Notes: generated from the letters alone by a model not told the origin. DNA of 64,000 nt from G958296245 sp965262055 (GCA_965262055.1 CBDHEI010000002.1:3410001-3474000); one strand, 5' to 3'; numbered from the stretch's first letter, positions 37,159 through 46,895 are shown. Numbers and translations: made by a program.

Positions 37159-39009
37159 ATGATGAACGCACGGCTGACGAACTTGAGGCTTTTGCTGGCG
37201 ATCGTTGCGGTTTTCGCTATGGCGGTCGCCGCGGCCTGTACTAAGGAAGTGATTAAGGAAGTAATGGTACCAGGCGAGACGATCATAGTGGAGAAGGAAG
37301 TCATTAAGGAAGTAAAGGTGCCGGGCGAGACGATCGTCGTGGAGAAGGAGGTCATCAAGGAGGTCCCGGTTGAGAAAGTAGTGGTGGTGGAGAAGGAAGT
37401 GATTATGGAAGTCCGGGCCGCAGGGGCTGAGAAGGTTCTGACCGTCGGTACAGCCCAGGCCATTCCAAACTTCAACCCGTGGGTTGGGGGAGGCGGAGTC
37501 AGGTGGTCCATCCTCGACGCGGTAAAGTCCCGTCTGGCATATCCGAACCCGCACACCAAGACCTGGGAGCCGGACCTGGCGGAAAGATGGGAAATCTCCC
37601 CTGATGCCACCTCGTATACTTTCTACCTGCGAAAGAACGCGCGCTGGCACGACGGCGCAGCGGTGACGGCCAACGACGTGTTGTTTACGAATATGGTCTA
37701 CCTTAACCCGGACCTCACTGTCCGCCAGACCCAGTCCTACATGGGGATCAAGGGGGCCAAGGAGTTCAACGATGGGAAGACCGACGAGATCTCGGGCATA
37801 ACGATATTGGACGACCACACCATCAGGTTCGAACTGGAGAAGCCCTCGGCTATATTCTTCAGCCTGTGTTGTGAGAACCCTGACCGGACGATCGAGCCGG
37901 CGCATATCCTGGGCAACGTTCCTTACGCGGACCTGCCCGGGCAAAGCTTCTTCAGAGAAACGCTAACGAACTCAGGGCCCTTCAGATTCGTCAGGCTGGT
38001 GCCCGGCCAGTTGATCGAGCTCGAGGCCAACCCGGACTATTTCATGGGAAGGCCTAACATCGACCGCATAATCTACCGGCTGATCAGGACCACGCCCGCC
38101 CTCGAGGCGGCTATGCTGCGAGGGGACATCCAGCTTGGTTTCAATGTTCCCTCCTACGACAGCGAGACGTGGCTGAGCTTCATCGAGCACCCTGACTTCA
38201 TCGTGGCCGGTGCGGAGGCCATATTCACTCAGGCCTACCTGTTCAATGACCGCAAGGACTTCCTCACGAAAGACCGGAGGATCCGTAAAGCGTTTATGCA
38301 TGCCCTTGATCGGCAGAAATTAATCGATGTCTTCCGTGACGGCGACGGCCAGATCGCCAATACGGTGATGATACACCGGTGGTATCAGAAGCCCGAATGG
38401 AGGGACTTCTATCCATACGACCCAGCGAAAGCGAAGGCTCTGCTCAAGGAAGCCGGTTGGGACTCCGGCCGCACGATCACGGTCCTCACCGGCCCAACAA
38501 GGAGCGAAAGAGATAGAGGTCAGCTCGCTTCTGAGCAGCAGATGCTGGAGGCGGTGGGCATCAAGATCAAGTTCGAGGAGCTGGAACCGGCGGTATGGTC
38601 TGCTCGAGTCTATGGCCCCACGCACGACTACGAAGCGATACGCTCGGGCGGCTGGTCTGCATCCGGCGATCCTGCCACTCTCTACGACACTCACGTCGGT
38701 GGGAGGAACCCCTCGGGCTGGGCAACACCCGAACTCGATGCACTGGCCGCCAAAGGTGCGACCAGTCTTGACCGGGCGGAACGCATAATGATTTATCAGA
38801 ACATCGCCGAGCAAATGATCGAAGATCTCCCGTGGGCAGTGGTGTTCCAAAGGGGAGAACGGTGGGCAATGAGCAAGAAGTTGATCATTCCCTTCTTCTC
38901 TGACCTGCCTGAGGCAACCAGCTTTGCAGATGTGCCGGTCGGCCAGACCTTTTCGGGGTCCCGAGACTGGACGAAGTTCCACGTCTGGGAGTGGGACATG
39001 AAGCAGTGA
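37159..39009 (+). CDS. ABC transporter substrate-binding lipoprotein, peptide/oligopeptide type (SBP family 5)
   Basis: Extracytoplasmic binding protein of about 616 residues. Lipoprotein signal LLLAIVAVFAMAVAAAC with the lipobox Cys near residue 28, then a linker of repeated KEVIKEV, VPGETI and VEKEV units to about residue 95. The mature SBP family 5 domain includes FNPWVGGGG, WEPDLAERWEISPD, TFYLRKNARWHDGAAVTANDV (the family signature), DGITI-like turns and RKAFMHALDRQKLIDVF. It should bind peptides, glycosides or opines and deliver them to the two permeases downstream. Start: ATG 37159 (or 37162) after GGAGGA at 37151; the frame is open further up but lacks a ribosome site. The linker is a style I associate with Chloroflexota. 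Confidence 0.9.
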   Translation: MMNARLTNLRLLLAIVAVFAMAVAAACTKEVIKEVMVPGETIIVEKEVIKEVKVPGETIVVEKEVIKEVPVEKVVVVEKEVIMEVRAAGAEKVLTVGTAQAIPNFNPWVGGGGVRWSILDAVKSRLAYPNPHTKTWEPDLAERWEISPDATSYTFYLRKNARWHDGAAVTANDVLFTNMVYLNPDLTVRQTQSYMGIKGAKEFNDGKTDEISGITILDDHTIRFELEKPSAIFFSLCCENPDRTIEPAHILGNVPYADLPGQSFFRETLTNSGPFRFVRLVPGQLIELEANPDYFMGRPNIDRIIYRLIRTTPALEAAMLRGDIQLGFNVPSYDSETWLSFIEHPDFIVAGAEAIFTQAYLFNDRKDFLTKDRRIRKAFMHALDRQKLIDVFRDGDGQIANTVMIHRWYQKPEWRDFYPYDPAKAKALLKEAGWDSGRTITVLTGPTRSERDRGQLASEQQMLEAVGIKIKFEELEPAVWSARVYGPTHDYEAIRSGGWSASGDPATLYDTHVGGRNPSGWATPELDALAAKGATSLDRAERIMIYQNIAEQMIEDLPWAVVFQRGERWAMSKKLIIPFFSDLPEATSFADVPVGQTFSGSRDWTKFHVWEWDMKQ

Positions 39010-39166
39010 TGAAGCCTTGATGGCGTAGCCACTCTTGGCCGGAGAGGTGCCCGAGGCACGGAAACCGGGTGATATTGGTAATCGTGTTGGCGGCGAGCGC
39101 GGGACGAACCGCAGCTCACCGCCAACATGTTCTTAGCACGGGGTTGTTGGGGAGAAGAAGCGGCTT

Positions 39167-40126
39167 GTGGGTAAGTACATCTCACGACGTCTAGCCATCG
39201 CAATACCCATGATCGTGGCTATTTCCATGGTCACGTTCCTGTTTATCAACCTCGCGCCAGGCGACCCAATTGATGCCATGCTCGATCCTGAAGAACTATA
39301 CGCAATGACAGAGAAACAGGTAGAGTCGCTACGGAGGCACTATGGGCTGGACAAGCCTCTGCCGGTGCGGTACGCTCTCTGGCTCGCTCAGGTCGTCCGG
39401 GGCAATTTCGGTTACTCGTACTATACCTATGACGCAGTGCTGCGTGAGATAGCCGTCCGCGTAATGCCGACGGTGGAGTTGACTTTGACCGCGCTGGCGC
39501 TGGGTACGGTCATCGGCGTGGCCTTCGGGGTAGTATCGGCGCTTCGGCAGTACAGCATTTTTGACTACGTACTGAGCGTCGCGTCGCTGTTCGGACTAGC
39601 GATCCCAACCTTTTTCTTTGCGCTGGTGGCGCTGTACCTGTTCGCTGTCGTGTTCCCGATTCTACCTGTCTTTGGCATGAGCACAACAGGGTTTTTCCCG
39701 CTCCACGATAACCTTTACCACCTGATCATGCCCGCGGGTGTGCTTTCGCTCGATCTGATGGCGTCGGTCACACGGTATACCCGCACGGCGATGCTGGAGG
39801 TACTGAACTCAGACTACGTTACCACCGCACGGGCCAAAGGGCTGTCTGAGCACGTGGTCATAGGAAGACACGCCTTCCGCAATGCGCTGCTGCCACTGAT
39901 CACCATCACCACTTTGCGCCTGCCTTACCTGTTCGGTGGGGCCATTATCGTCGAGACCATGTTTTCCTGGCCAGGGATGGGCTTGCTGGCCGTCGATTCG
40001 ATACATGCGCGAGACTACCCGGTGCTGATGGGGCTGACCTTCTTCGTGGCGGTGTTGGTGCTGTTCTCGAACCTGCTGGCCGACATTATGTACGCCTACG
40101 CCGATCCACGGGTCCGTTACGGCTAG
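39167..40126 (+). CDS. ABC transporter permease, DppB/OppB type
   Basis: A 319-residue inner-membrane permease. GKYISRRLAIAIPMIVAISMVTFLFINLAPGDP is the classic DppB start, followed by about five more membrane helices. The EAA loop is YVTTARAKGLSEHVVIGRHAFRNALLPLIT (near residue 220), the contact for the ATPase. The C-terminus reads YAYADPRVRYG. GTG start at 39167 after a GGGGAGAAG site. It lies 157 bases after the binding-protein gene, probably in the same transcript. Confidence 0.93.
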   Translation: MGKYISRRLAIAIPMIVAISMVTFLFINLAPGDPIDAMLDPEELYAMTEKQVESLRRHYGLDKPLPVRYALWLAQVVRGNFGYSYYTYDAVLREIAVRVMPTVELTLTALALGTVIGVAFGVVSALRQYSIFDYVLSVASLFGLAIPTFFFALVALYLFAVVFPILPVFGMSTTGFFPLHDNLYHLIMPAGVLSLDLMASVTRYTRTAMLEVLNSDYVTTARAKGLSEHVVIGRHAFRNALLPLITITTLRLPYLFGGAIIVETMFSWPGMGLLAVDSIHARDYPVLMGLTFFVAVLVLFSNLLADIMYAYADPRVRYG

Positions 40127-40144
40127 CTAGCTAGGGAGGAGACG

Positions 40145-41047
40145 ATGTCAACGGCCAGTGGCGCGCGAGACATCCCCGCGCTGAAGGCTGTCCCACGCAG
40201 CACAAGGCGAACTACTGCCTGGGAGCGGTTCCGCCGCCATAGGCTGGCGGTCGCGGGTCTGGGCGTGCTGCTGGCATTCGGCATTCTGGCTGCTGCGGCC
40301 CCCTCGGTTTTGCCCCATGGCCCCAACGCCATCGATCTGGACCACGTCAAGGAGCCACCCAGCCTTTCCCACATCTTGGGTACCGACGTTGCCGGACGCG
40401 ATGTCTTCGCCAGGATCGTGATCGCTGGGCGGGTCTCTATGAGCGTGGGCCTTGTCGCGGCCCTTATTGCCTCGGTGATCGGGACCATAATCGGCCTGGT
40501 CTCGGGCTACGCGGGCAGCTGGGTAGACGACGTTCTTCAGCGTTTCACCGAACTGGTGATGACCTTCCCCACGTTCTTTGCTGTAATCATACTCGTGGCG
40601 CTGCTCGGTCCGAGCGTCTTTAACATCATGCTCGTCATCGGCTTCATGGGCTGGACCGGGAAGGCCAGACTGGTCCGCGGTCAGGTGCTGTCGCTCCGGG
40701 AGATGGACTATGTCACTGCCGGGCGGGCAGTCGGAGCCAGCACCGGGCGCCTGCTTCTCGTCCACATTCTTCCCGGTGTCATGCCTTTTGTGGCCGTGGC
40801 AGCCACGTTGACGGTCGCCGGAGCGATCATAACCGAAGCGTCGCTCAGCTTCCTAGGGCTGGGCGTGCAGATTCCCACGGCCACCTGGGGAAACATGATG
40901 ATGGGCGCTCAGTCGCTCACAGTACTAAGGAGTCAGCCCTGGCTCTGGATCCCCCCGGGACTGGCGATCGGGTCGACGGTCCTGGGCGTGAATTTCGTCG
41001 GTGACGGGCTACGAGACGCACTGGACCCTCGGGTCCGGATAGGTTGA
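40145..41047 (+). CDS. ABC transporter permease, DppC/OppC type
   Basis: A 300-residue second permease. N-terminal RRHRLAVAGLGVLLAFGILAAAAPS, then LGTDVAGRDVFARIVIAGRVSMSVGLVAALIAS (DppC signature), the EAA loop YVTAGRAVGASTGRLLLVHILPGVMPF, and GDGLRDALDPRVRIG at the end. ATG 40145 with GGGAGGAG upstream, 18 bases after the first permease. It pairs with that protein to form the channel. No ATPase genes follow, so the system must borrow DppD/DppF-type subunits from elsewhere or lost them. Confidence 0.93.
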   Translation: MSTASGARDIPALKAVPRSTRRTTAWERFRRHRLAVAGLGVLLAFGILAAAAPSVLPHGPNAIDLDHVKEPPSLSHILGTDVAGRDVFARIVIAGRVSMSVGLVAALIASVIGTIIGLVSGYAGSWVDDVLQRFTELVMTFPTFFAVIILVALLGPSVFNIMLVIGFMGWTGKARLVRGQVLSLREMDYVTAGRAVGASTGRLLLVHILPGVMPFVAVAATLTVAGAIITEASLSFLGLGVQIPTATWGNMMMGAQSLTVLRSQPWLWIPPGLAIGSTVLGVNFVGDGLRDALDPRVRIG

Positions 41048-41139
41048 GTTCCTGGGGTTCTTTGATGTCCTGAAATCCGGGGTTTGTTATAAGATGAGCG
41101 GCATGCGGTGTGAGATCCATGAATCACTGGGGGATGAAT

Positions 41140-42306
41140 ATGATCGAACTGGGTGACGTCAAGGGAGTGGACCTGCCCGTGCGTGAGGTGGAACGGGTAC
41201 TCGTGGCCGGGGATACTGGCGGAAAGCCAGCCCTCCGTGGCTTCACCACGATGGTCGACCTGGGTGACGGCGAGTTCCTGGTGGGCTACAGTCTCGCAAG
41301 AGATCACCATGCTACTCCGCCCATGGGGTTTATGACGACAAGGTCTTTAGACGAGGGCAAGACCTGGGGCGAGTCTTTCGCCCTTGGCGCATTTCCGGGA
41401 TACAACGTCACCGGATGCCTCGGACTCATGAGATGCCCGGACGGCAGCATCATGTGTAATCTGGCCAAGACCTACTACCCGGCGTGGCGCCAGTATCAGT
41501 CGGTGTCGCTGTCTGAGCCGCATGTTGTTGCAACCATGAGGCCGTTCGGCGAAGCTGGCCCTCGACGGTTCGATCACTTCGTCGTCCGGTCGTGGGATAA
41601 GGGGTACAACTGGACGCCTCTCGACTATCCCCTGGACCTATTTCCAATAGGTGAGTGGTCGACCCATGCCACCGGGAACAGCGGGCCATACGAGCTGAGC
41701 GATGGGCGGTGGATGTGGTCGGTCGAAGGGCTGATAAGAGACGACAATCGGCGGGTGGGCGGCGTTACATACTCCAGCGACAAGGGGTTCACCTGGTCTC
41801 CCGTCAAGCTGATCTTTGACCTGCCCTACGCCAGCGCCGGCGAACAGCGCATCATGAAGCTGGATGAGAGACGATTCTTGTCCTACACCCGCATGGACCC
41901 GCTGGTCAGAGGGGAGCGCTGGGAGTACGGCAGGAACGTGGTCCACTTCTCCCTCTCGGAGGACGAGGGAGAGACCTGGAGCGAGCCGTGGAAGGGAAAT
42001 TTCGTGGGGTCAGGCTCTCCGGAGCTCCACCGGCTAAACGACGGCTCCTTCATAATCGTCTATCGTGACATGGACCCGGACCGCCACGGCGTAAACGTCT
42101 CATACTCCCAGGACGAGGGCCGCACGTGGAGATTTGCTGGGCAGCTATGCGGCCCAGCGGTGGGTACCACAAGGCTTCCTGGCTATGAGCTGGGCTACCC
42201 CGTGTCCCTTCGAGTTTCCAGCGGGCAGATCTTTGTAGTCTATTACGGCCCGTGGCGCGACGGAAACGCCGACGTGGTCGGCGTCTATCTCGAAGATCTC
42301 AGCTAG
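41140..42306 (+). CDS. Sialidase/BNR-repeat (Asp-box) family protein
   Basis: A six-bladed beta-propeller protein of about 388 residues. Five Asp-box motifs are visible: SLDEGKTW, SWDKGYNW, SSDKGFTW, SEDEGETW and SQDEGRTW. An FTTMVDLGDGEFLVGY strand precedes the first, and PELHRLNDGSFIIVYRD lies between later ones. The family includes exo-alpha-sialidases and other glycoside-acting or binding propellers, and the Arg triad of true sialidases cannot be assigned with certainty. No signal peptide, so it would act inside the cell or be exported otherwise. Start ATG 41140 chosen for the GGGGGA just upstream (an open frame extends to a GTG at 41110). It follows the transporter closely, which suggests use of the imported compound. 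Confidence 0.82.
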   Translation: MIELGDVKGVDLPVREVERVLVAGDTGGKPALRGFTTMVDLGDGEFLVGYSLARDHHATPPMGFMTTRSLDEGKTWGESFALGAFPGYNVTGCLGLMRCPDGSIMCNLAKTYYPAWRQYQSVSLSEPHVVATMRPFGEAGPRRFDHFVVRSWDKGYNWTPLDYPLDLFPIGEWSTHATGNSGPYELSDGRWMWSVEGLIRDDNRRVGGVTYSSDKGFTWSPVKLIFDLPYASAGEQRIMKLDERRFLSYTRMDPLVRGERWEYGRNVVHFSLSEDEGETWSEPWKGNFVGSGSPELHRLNDGSFIIVYRDMDPDRHGVNVSYSQDEGRTWRFAGQLCGPAVGTTRLPGYELGYPVSLRVSSGQIFVVYYGPWRDGNADVVGVYLEDLS

Positions 42307-42324
42307 TGCGCCCAAGGAGGGCCA

Positions 42325-42696
42325 ATGTTACATCCTGACGCGTCGATCAGGTTCCTTGACGAAGTCGTAATTGCGGCCGAGAATAGGCCGCGCCACCGGG
42401 CCTTTCCCAATCTTGCTCTGCTTCAGAATGGTGACCTGCTAGTGGTCTACGGCGCGGCCACGGACCACCAGAGGAGCTCCAACGGAGTCCTCGTATCCGT
42501 GCCGGTCGTCGGACGACGGAAGGACCTTGGAGCACCCGCAACTGCTCTTCGGCCCACCCCAGGGCGCCACTATTCGACCGCCTACGGCATGATCCGGCTC
42601 AACGATGGGTGCCTTGCTAGCAGCTTGAGGAGGCCCATTGGCGTAACGCGCGCCTCGTGCTATCCGTCGGTGGGGTGGAGGGCGGAACGTGGATGA
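42325..42696 (+). pseudogene. Second sialidase/BNR-like gene, degenerate
   Basis: A short frame starting at ATG 42325 (AGGAGG upstream): IRFLDEVVIAAENRPRH, then LLQNGDLLVVYGAATDH, similar to the start of sialidase-like proteins. After VLVSV the frame departs, but a shifted frame gives SSDDGRTLE (an Asp-box relic) before the original frame resumes at GRHYSTAYGMIRLNDG. Two compensating indels and a truncated length, about a third of the normal protein, show it is a remnant. The shifted frame near 42670 reads GGVEGGTW. Confidence 0.6.
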
Positions 42697-42703
42697 TCTC
42701 CGC

Positions 42704-43564
42704 ATGAAAGTCGGAAACGTCGAGATCGTCGCCCTCTCAGACATGAACATTTCCTACCCTATGCCTCTGGAGGAGCTCTGGTCGGAGGTCCCATCAGAAG
42801 ATTGGGGCCCCTTCAGAGAGCGCTACCCTGATACCTTCGACGGCGACCGGATGCGCCTCGAGATAGGCTGCTACCTGGTCCGGTCACAAGGTCGCACCAT
42901 CCTCATCGACACCGGCTATGGCCCAGGCCCAATCGAGCACCTCGGTGGATTAAGAGGGAGGCTCATGGCCGATCTTGCCCAGTGGAACGTCGATCCTCAG
43001 CAGGTGGATACAGTCTTTCTGTCCCATCTCCACGCGGACCATATTGGCTGGAACATGGTCGATGACGGTGGGAGGATGGTTCCTACCTTTCCAAATGCTC
43101 GCTACGTCGCGCACAAGGACGACCTGGCCCACTTCCGCGAGCCGCACGTCAAGGCCGCGGGCCGCTTCCCCTACTTGGAGTGGTACGTGGAGCCTCTTGT
43201 CGATCTTGGCCTGTTCGACGCCATCACCGGTGATCTGGACCTTACCGGGGAGGTGAAGGCTGTACATACCCCCGGGCATACCCCGGGGCACATGAGCGTT
43301 GTGATTGCCTCCGGTAGCCAGCGGGCCATCATCGAGGGCGACGTTCTGGTCCATCCGGCACAGGTGACGGAGGAAGGGTGGAACTCCCACTTCGATGCGG
43401 ATCATGAGCTCTCAACAAAGACCCGGAGCAAGCTACTGAACCAGGTCGAGGCCGACGGCGCCGCGGTAATCGCCTGCCATTTCCCTAAGCCCGGCTTCGG
43501 TCACGTTGTGCGCTACGAGGGGAAGCGCTACTGGCAGGTGGGGGTTCAGTCCGTTGAACGATAA
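42704..43564 (+). CDS. Metallo-beta-lactamase-fold hydrolase
   Basis: A zinc hydrolase of about 286 residues. Motifs: ILIDTGYGPGP (near residue 65), FLSHLHADHIGWN (HxHxDH, near 108), VKAVHTPGHTPGHMSVV (next His ligand, near 185), IIEGDVLVHP (bridging Asp, near 205) and IACHFPKPGFG (last His, near 255). This is the complete ligand set of MBL-fold lactonases, hydrolases and arylsulfatase-like enzymes; the substrate is unknown. Start ATG 42704 (MKVGNVEIVALSD) is preferred; a GTG at 42689 is also open and ribosome sites are weak for both. It sits between the sialidase genes and the M20 hydrolase, so it may open a lactone or ester in the same catabolic route. Confidence 0.88.
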   Translation: MKVGNVEIVALSDMNISYPMPLEELWSEVPSEDWGPFRERYPDTFDGDRMRLEIGCYLVRSQGRTILIDTGYGPGPIEHLGGLRGRLMADLAQWNVDPQQVDTVFLSHLHADHIGWNMVDDGGRMVPTFPNARYVAHKDDLAHFREPHVKAAGRFPYLEWYVEPLVDLGLFDAITGDLDLTGEVKAVHTPGHTPGHMSVVIASGSQRAIIEGDVLVHPAQVTEEGWNSHFDADHELSTKTRSKLLNQVEADGAAVIACHFPKPGFGHVVRYEGKRYWQVGVQSVER

Positions 43565-43596
43565 GGTGCCTTCAAGGGAGCGAGTAGAGGTGAGGA

Positions 43597-44841
43597 ATGA
43601 CTAGCGCGCAGGCTCTGAGCATACTGGACGCCGTTAACAGAGAGGCCATGCTGAGCCTGGCACAGGACCTGGTCACGATACCCAGCTTCAAGACCGAGGA
43701 GACCGAGGTGGCCCGCTATCTGGACGGTTTTCTGGGGGAGCGGGGCTACGAGATGCAGATGCAGGAGGTGGAACCAGGCCGGTATCAGACCATCGCCATC
43801 CTGAGAGGGACCGGCGGCGGCAAGTCGCTGATGTTCAATGGCCACATCGATATCGATCCCCTGGCCCTGGGGTGGATACGCGATCCGTGGACACCCCGGA
43901 TCGAAGGGGACCTCATTTACGGCGCAGGGATTCGCAACATGAAGGGCGGAGTGTCTTCCATGATAGAGGCCGCTGAGGCTATCCGGCGCTCTGGGGTCCG
44001 ATTGAAGGGAGACCTGGTGTTGGCATGCGTGGTCGGTGAGCTTCAGGGAGGCGTGGGGACCAGCTACCTCTGCCAGCACGGCCCTCTGGCCGACATGGCG
44101 GTCGTGCCGGAACCCTTCGGAGCCGACAACATCCTCACAGTCCATGCCGGGGTGGTTGAGATGGCCATCCATACCATCGGCAACTCCAGGCACATCAGTC
44201 GGAAGGAGGAAGCGGTAGACGCGATAGACAAGATGTGCAAGGCCATCCCCGCCATCAACAGCGTGCGATTCAGGCACACCCCTCGGTCCGACCTGCCGGG
44301 TCTGCCGAGGATCAATGTGGGGACCATCATAGGCGGCCGGGGGCGAGACTACGACCTTCGCGGTCCAAGCTTCGTCTCCGACTTCTGCACCGTCCTGGTG
44401 GACGTGCGCTTTCTGCCGGGGATGACACCGCAATCGGTCAAGGAGGACATCGAGCGGGCCCTGGACCGGCTCAAGCGGGAGGATTCGGACTTCCGATACG
44501 AGATCGAGATGCCAGCCCCGCCCAAGTACAAGGTCTTCACCATGGTTATGGAGCCCTTTGACCTGCCCAAAGACGAGTACATCCTGGAGACAGTATTGCG
44601 CCAATACCACACGATTACCGGCAGGGAACCCGACGGCGTAGGAACGGTCCTGCCTGGCTCCTATAGTGGCGACGATACGTGCCACCTCTGGAAGGCGGGC
44701 GTCCCCTGCCTCCTCTATGGCCCTGGCGGCGGGTCCGAGTCAGGAACAATACCCGATGAGTATTCGCGCATCAGCGACATGTACCAGGTGGCCAGGGTCC
44801 TTGCTCTGACGGCCCTGGACGTGTGCAATCTTCCCGAGTAG
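43597..44841 (+). CDS. M20-family metallohydrolase (ArgE/DapE/ACY1-like)
   Basis: A 414-residue zinc amidohydrolase that removes acyl or amino-acid groups. Layout: VTIPSFKTEETEVARYL, MFNGHIDIDP (first His and Asp ligands, near residue 88), YGAGIRNMKGGVSSMIEA (near 115; the family normally has DMKGG, so the bridging Asp is Asn here), ACVVGELQGGVGT (near 150; the usual Glu-Glu pair is Gly-Glu), VPEPFG (near 175), a dimerisation insert, and SGTIPDEYSRISDM at the end. The replaced Asp raises doubt about a standard two-zinc site. ATG 43597 after GAGGTGAGGA; 32 bases after the MBL gene, probably one operon. Confidence 0.88.
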   Translation: MTSAQALSILDAVNREAMLSLAQDLVTIPSFKTEETEVARYLDGFLGERGYEMQMQEVEPGRYQTIAILRGTGGGKSLMFNGHIDIDPLALGWIRDPWTPRIEGDLIYGAGIRNMKGGVSSMIEAAEAIRRSGVRLKGDLVLACVVGELQGGVGTSYLCQHGPLADMAVVPEPFGADNILTVHAGVVEMAIHTIGNSRHISRKEEAVDAIDKMCKAIPAINSVRFRHTPRSDLPGLPRINVGTIIGGRGRDYDLRGPSFVSDFCTVLVDVRFLPGMTPQSVKEDIERALDRLKREDSDFRYEIEMPAPPKYKVFTMVMEPFDLPKDEYILETVLRQYHTITGREPDGVGTVLPGSYSGDDTCHLWKAGVPCLLYGPGGGSESGTIPDEYSRISDMYQVARVLALTALDVCNLPE

Positions 44842-45147
44842 TCAAGCCGCAGACGACCGCGAGGGTTTCGACAAAATCGCGGCGGATCACGCCTCGGCCT
44901 GGTTGGGCTCCCGGCTCCAAACCACGCGTTCGGCATGTTGGAAGTAGGGCTGTCGAAAACTTCCTTTGGAAGCTCGAGTTCGAATTCTGCAGTTTGACTT
45001 GGCACCCGGGTTATCTCGCATTTGAAATCGGGGACACGTCAGTTTGTAGGCGCCACATTTCCCGCGAGTCGGATCGAAGGGGCTGGACAGGCACGCCAAC
45101 GTTGAAACTCAACGTCCAGGGCATTCCACCTCGACAACAGATTCAAG
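44842..45147. other. Region between the M20 gene and IS1380 copy 5
   Basis: No gene or clear terminator is recognised in these 306 bases. Confidence 0.4.
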
Positions 45148-46895
45148 CCGGGATTTCCCATATTGGGAGTCTTCAGGCTCAAGGGGCAGCCCAAACGAGA
45201 TGGTAGCATCATAGTCAGATCCTGCAAGGCCAGTCAATCGCCGGTCTATCCGATAAGAGATGCGTTTGCAGTCGTAGAGCACCCTTCTTGTCCGTCTTCA
45301 TCGTCCTCGTGGCCCCTGCCAGTGGGGTGAAAGCGCATTGAAGACAAGGCGACTCCCTGGAGCGCTCTCCCCCTCTTGGCAAGATCGTGGTTGTACCCTC
45401 CCTCAGCTTGGCGCCGGCGATAACCGGCCGATACGATCCAACACTCCCTGGAACAACCGTCGAGGAACCGACACCTCGGACAACTGAAAGATCAACCACC
45501 GGGAGTGCCGCACCAGACGGCCTCCCATCTTGATCAGCTTGACCTGCACGCTCCGCAGCGACCAGTGCTTGACCGCCTTGGGCAGACACAGCCGGCGAAG
45601 GAAGTTCCCAAGGTTGTACGCCAGGACGAACAGAGACAGACGCACCCGGTTGGCCACGAACCGATGGCACGACAGCCGAGTCCAGTTCAGGGCGTACTTC
45701 CCCTCCTTGATCCACTGCTCGGCTGTCCCGCGACCATTGTAGAATCGCACCACTCCTTCGGGGCCAGCCGTCATGTTCGTGACGATGAAGCCCACCCGGG
45801 GGAACAACTCTCCCCTGTGCCACTCCACCTTGGCCACCACCCGCCGTGCCCGGTCCCAACTCCCGGCACGATACCAAAAGTCGTCGTATAGGATCACTGG
45901 ACGCTTCGGCGGCCTCCCCACCGGCCTCCTGAGCAGAGGGGCGATCTCCCGTTGCAGCACCTCGTTGCCGGGAAGTCTTATAGCGTAAAGGACGTGCCGC
46001 TCCTCGAGGTACTCATAGATGTCCGGCTTAGCGAATGCGGCGTCGGCGCGAAAGTACCGTCGCACTCCTGTCGCCCCGTAACGCGACAGGATCGGATCCA
46101 ATACATCACGCCACCTGTGCGCGCTATGTACGTTCCCCGCACGCAGCTTGGCGCCCTCACAGTCCCCGAACTGGTTGAACACGAACAATGGGTGATAGCA
46201 CGTGCTCCCAAAGTGACCGTTGTACGATGCTCCCTCCTGTTCTCCATGTACCGGACTCTCCGAACTGTCCATGTCCAAGATCACCCGCCGGTGCGGCGTG
46301 CGGGACATAGCTCCATCCACCCACTTAGCGTTCAGTCGGCCCAACCCTTCCACGTTGCCGTCTTGGGTGAGCACCTCGGTCTCGAACCGGCTCATGGTGT
46401 TGGTGCTGGCGGCCGGTCTCTCAGGACCACCTCGCCGTCCAACGATGATCCGCATCGTCGGGTCCTGGGCCAGCCGTTCAGCGTCGTTGGTATCCTCGTA
46501 GCCCGCCAGACGACTGTACACCGACTGCCTGAGAAGGCCCACCAATCGGTGCTGCACGTTGCGACCGCCCCGACTCTCCTGCAGACACTCATTCGTCGTC
46601 TCCGTCAGTCCCAGCGCATCATCCAGCTCGCGACAGGCCAACAGTCCGGCGTCTGAGGTAATAGTGGCACCGTGGAACTCCAACCGTACACGTCGGTCGA
46701 AACGGAGCTTGGCGCGGAGGTTTGTGCTTTCACCCATTGGGTGCCTCCAGAGTGGGTACGTTATCAAGATCTAAAGCAGTCTATCACGACCAGTCTAGCA
46801 CTCATGATCACCACTGTGCTCTGCTATGCGGCTACATCGGGTAGTTCCGTTGCTGATTACGGCAAGCCCTGCAGGGTTGATATGGGAAATGTGGG
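45148..46895 (-). mobile_element. IS1380-family insertion sequence, copy 5
   Basis: 1748 bases with standard ends. Flanks TCAAG (left) and ACATA (right) do not match, so no target duplication remains. Its right end abuts the 3' side of an IS110 remnant. Confidence 0.9.
45403..46767 (-). CDS. IS1380-family transposase, copy 5
   Basis: Intact 454-residue DDE transposase, the same variant as copy 2 (NLRAKLRF, TTNECLQ, RIIVGRR, MSRTPHRR) except LTQDGNVEG. Catalytic motifs are complete. Confidence 0.95.
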   Translation of the reverse strand: MITYPLWRHPMGESTNLRAKLRFDRRVRLEFHGATITSDAGLLACRELDDALGLTETTNECLQESRGGRNVQHRLVGLLRQSVYSRLAGYEDTNDAERLAQDPTMRIIVGRRGGPERPAASTNTMSRFETEVLTQDGNVEGLGRLNAKWVDGAMSRTPHRRVILDMDSSESPVHGEQEGASYNGHFGSTCYHPLFVFNQFGDCEGAKLRAGNVHSAHRWRDVLDPILSRYGATGVRRYFRADAAFAKPDIYEYLEERHVLYAIRLPGNEVLQREIAPLLRRPVGRPPKRPVILYDDFWYRAGSWDRARRVVAKVEWHRGELFPRVGFIVTNMTAGPEGVVRFYNGRGTAEQWIKEGKYALNWTRLSCHRFVANRVRLSLFVLAYNLGNFLRRLCLPKAVKHWSLRSVQVKLIKMGGRLVRHSRWLIFQLSEVSVPRRLFQGVLDRIGRLSPAPS

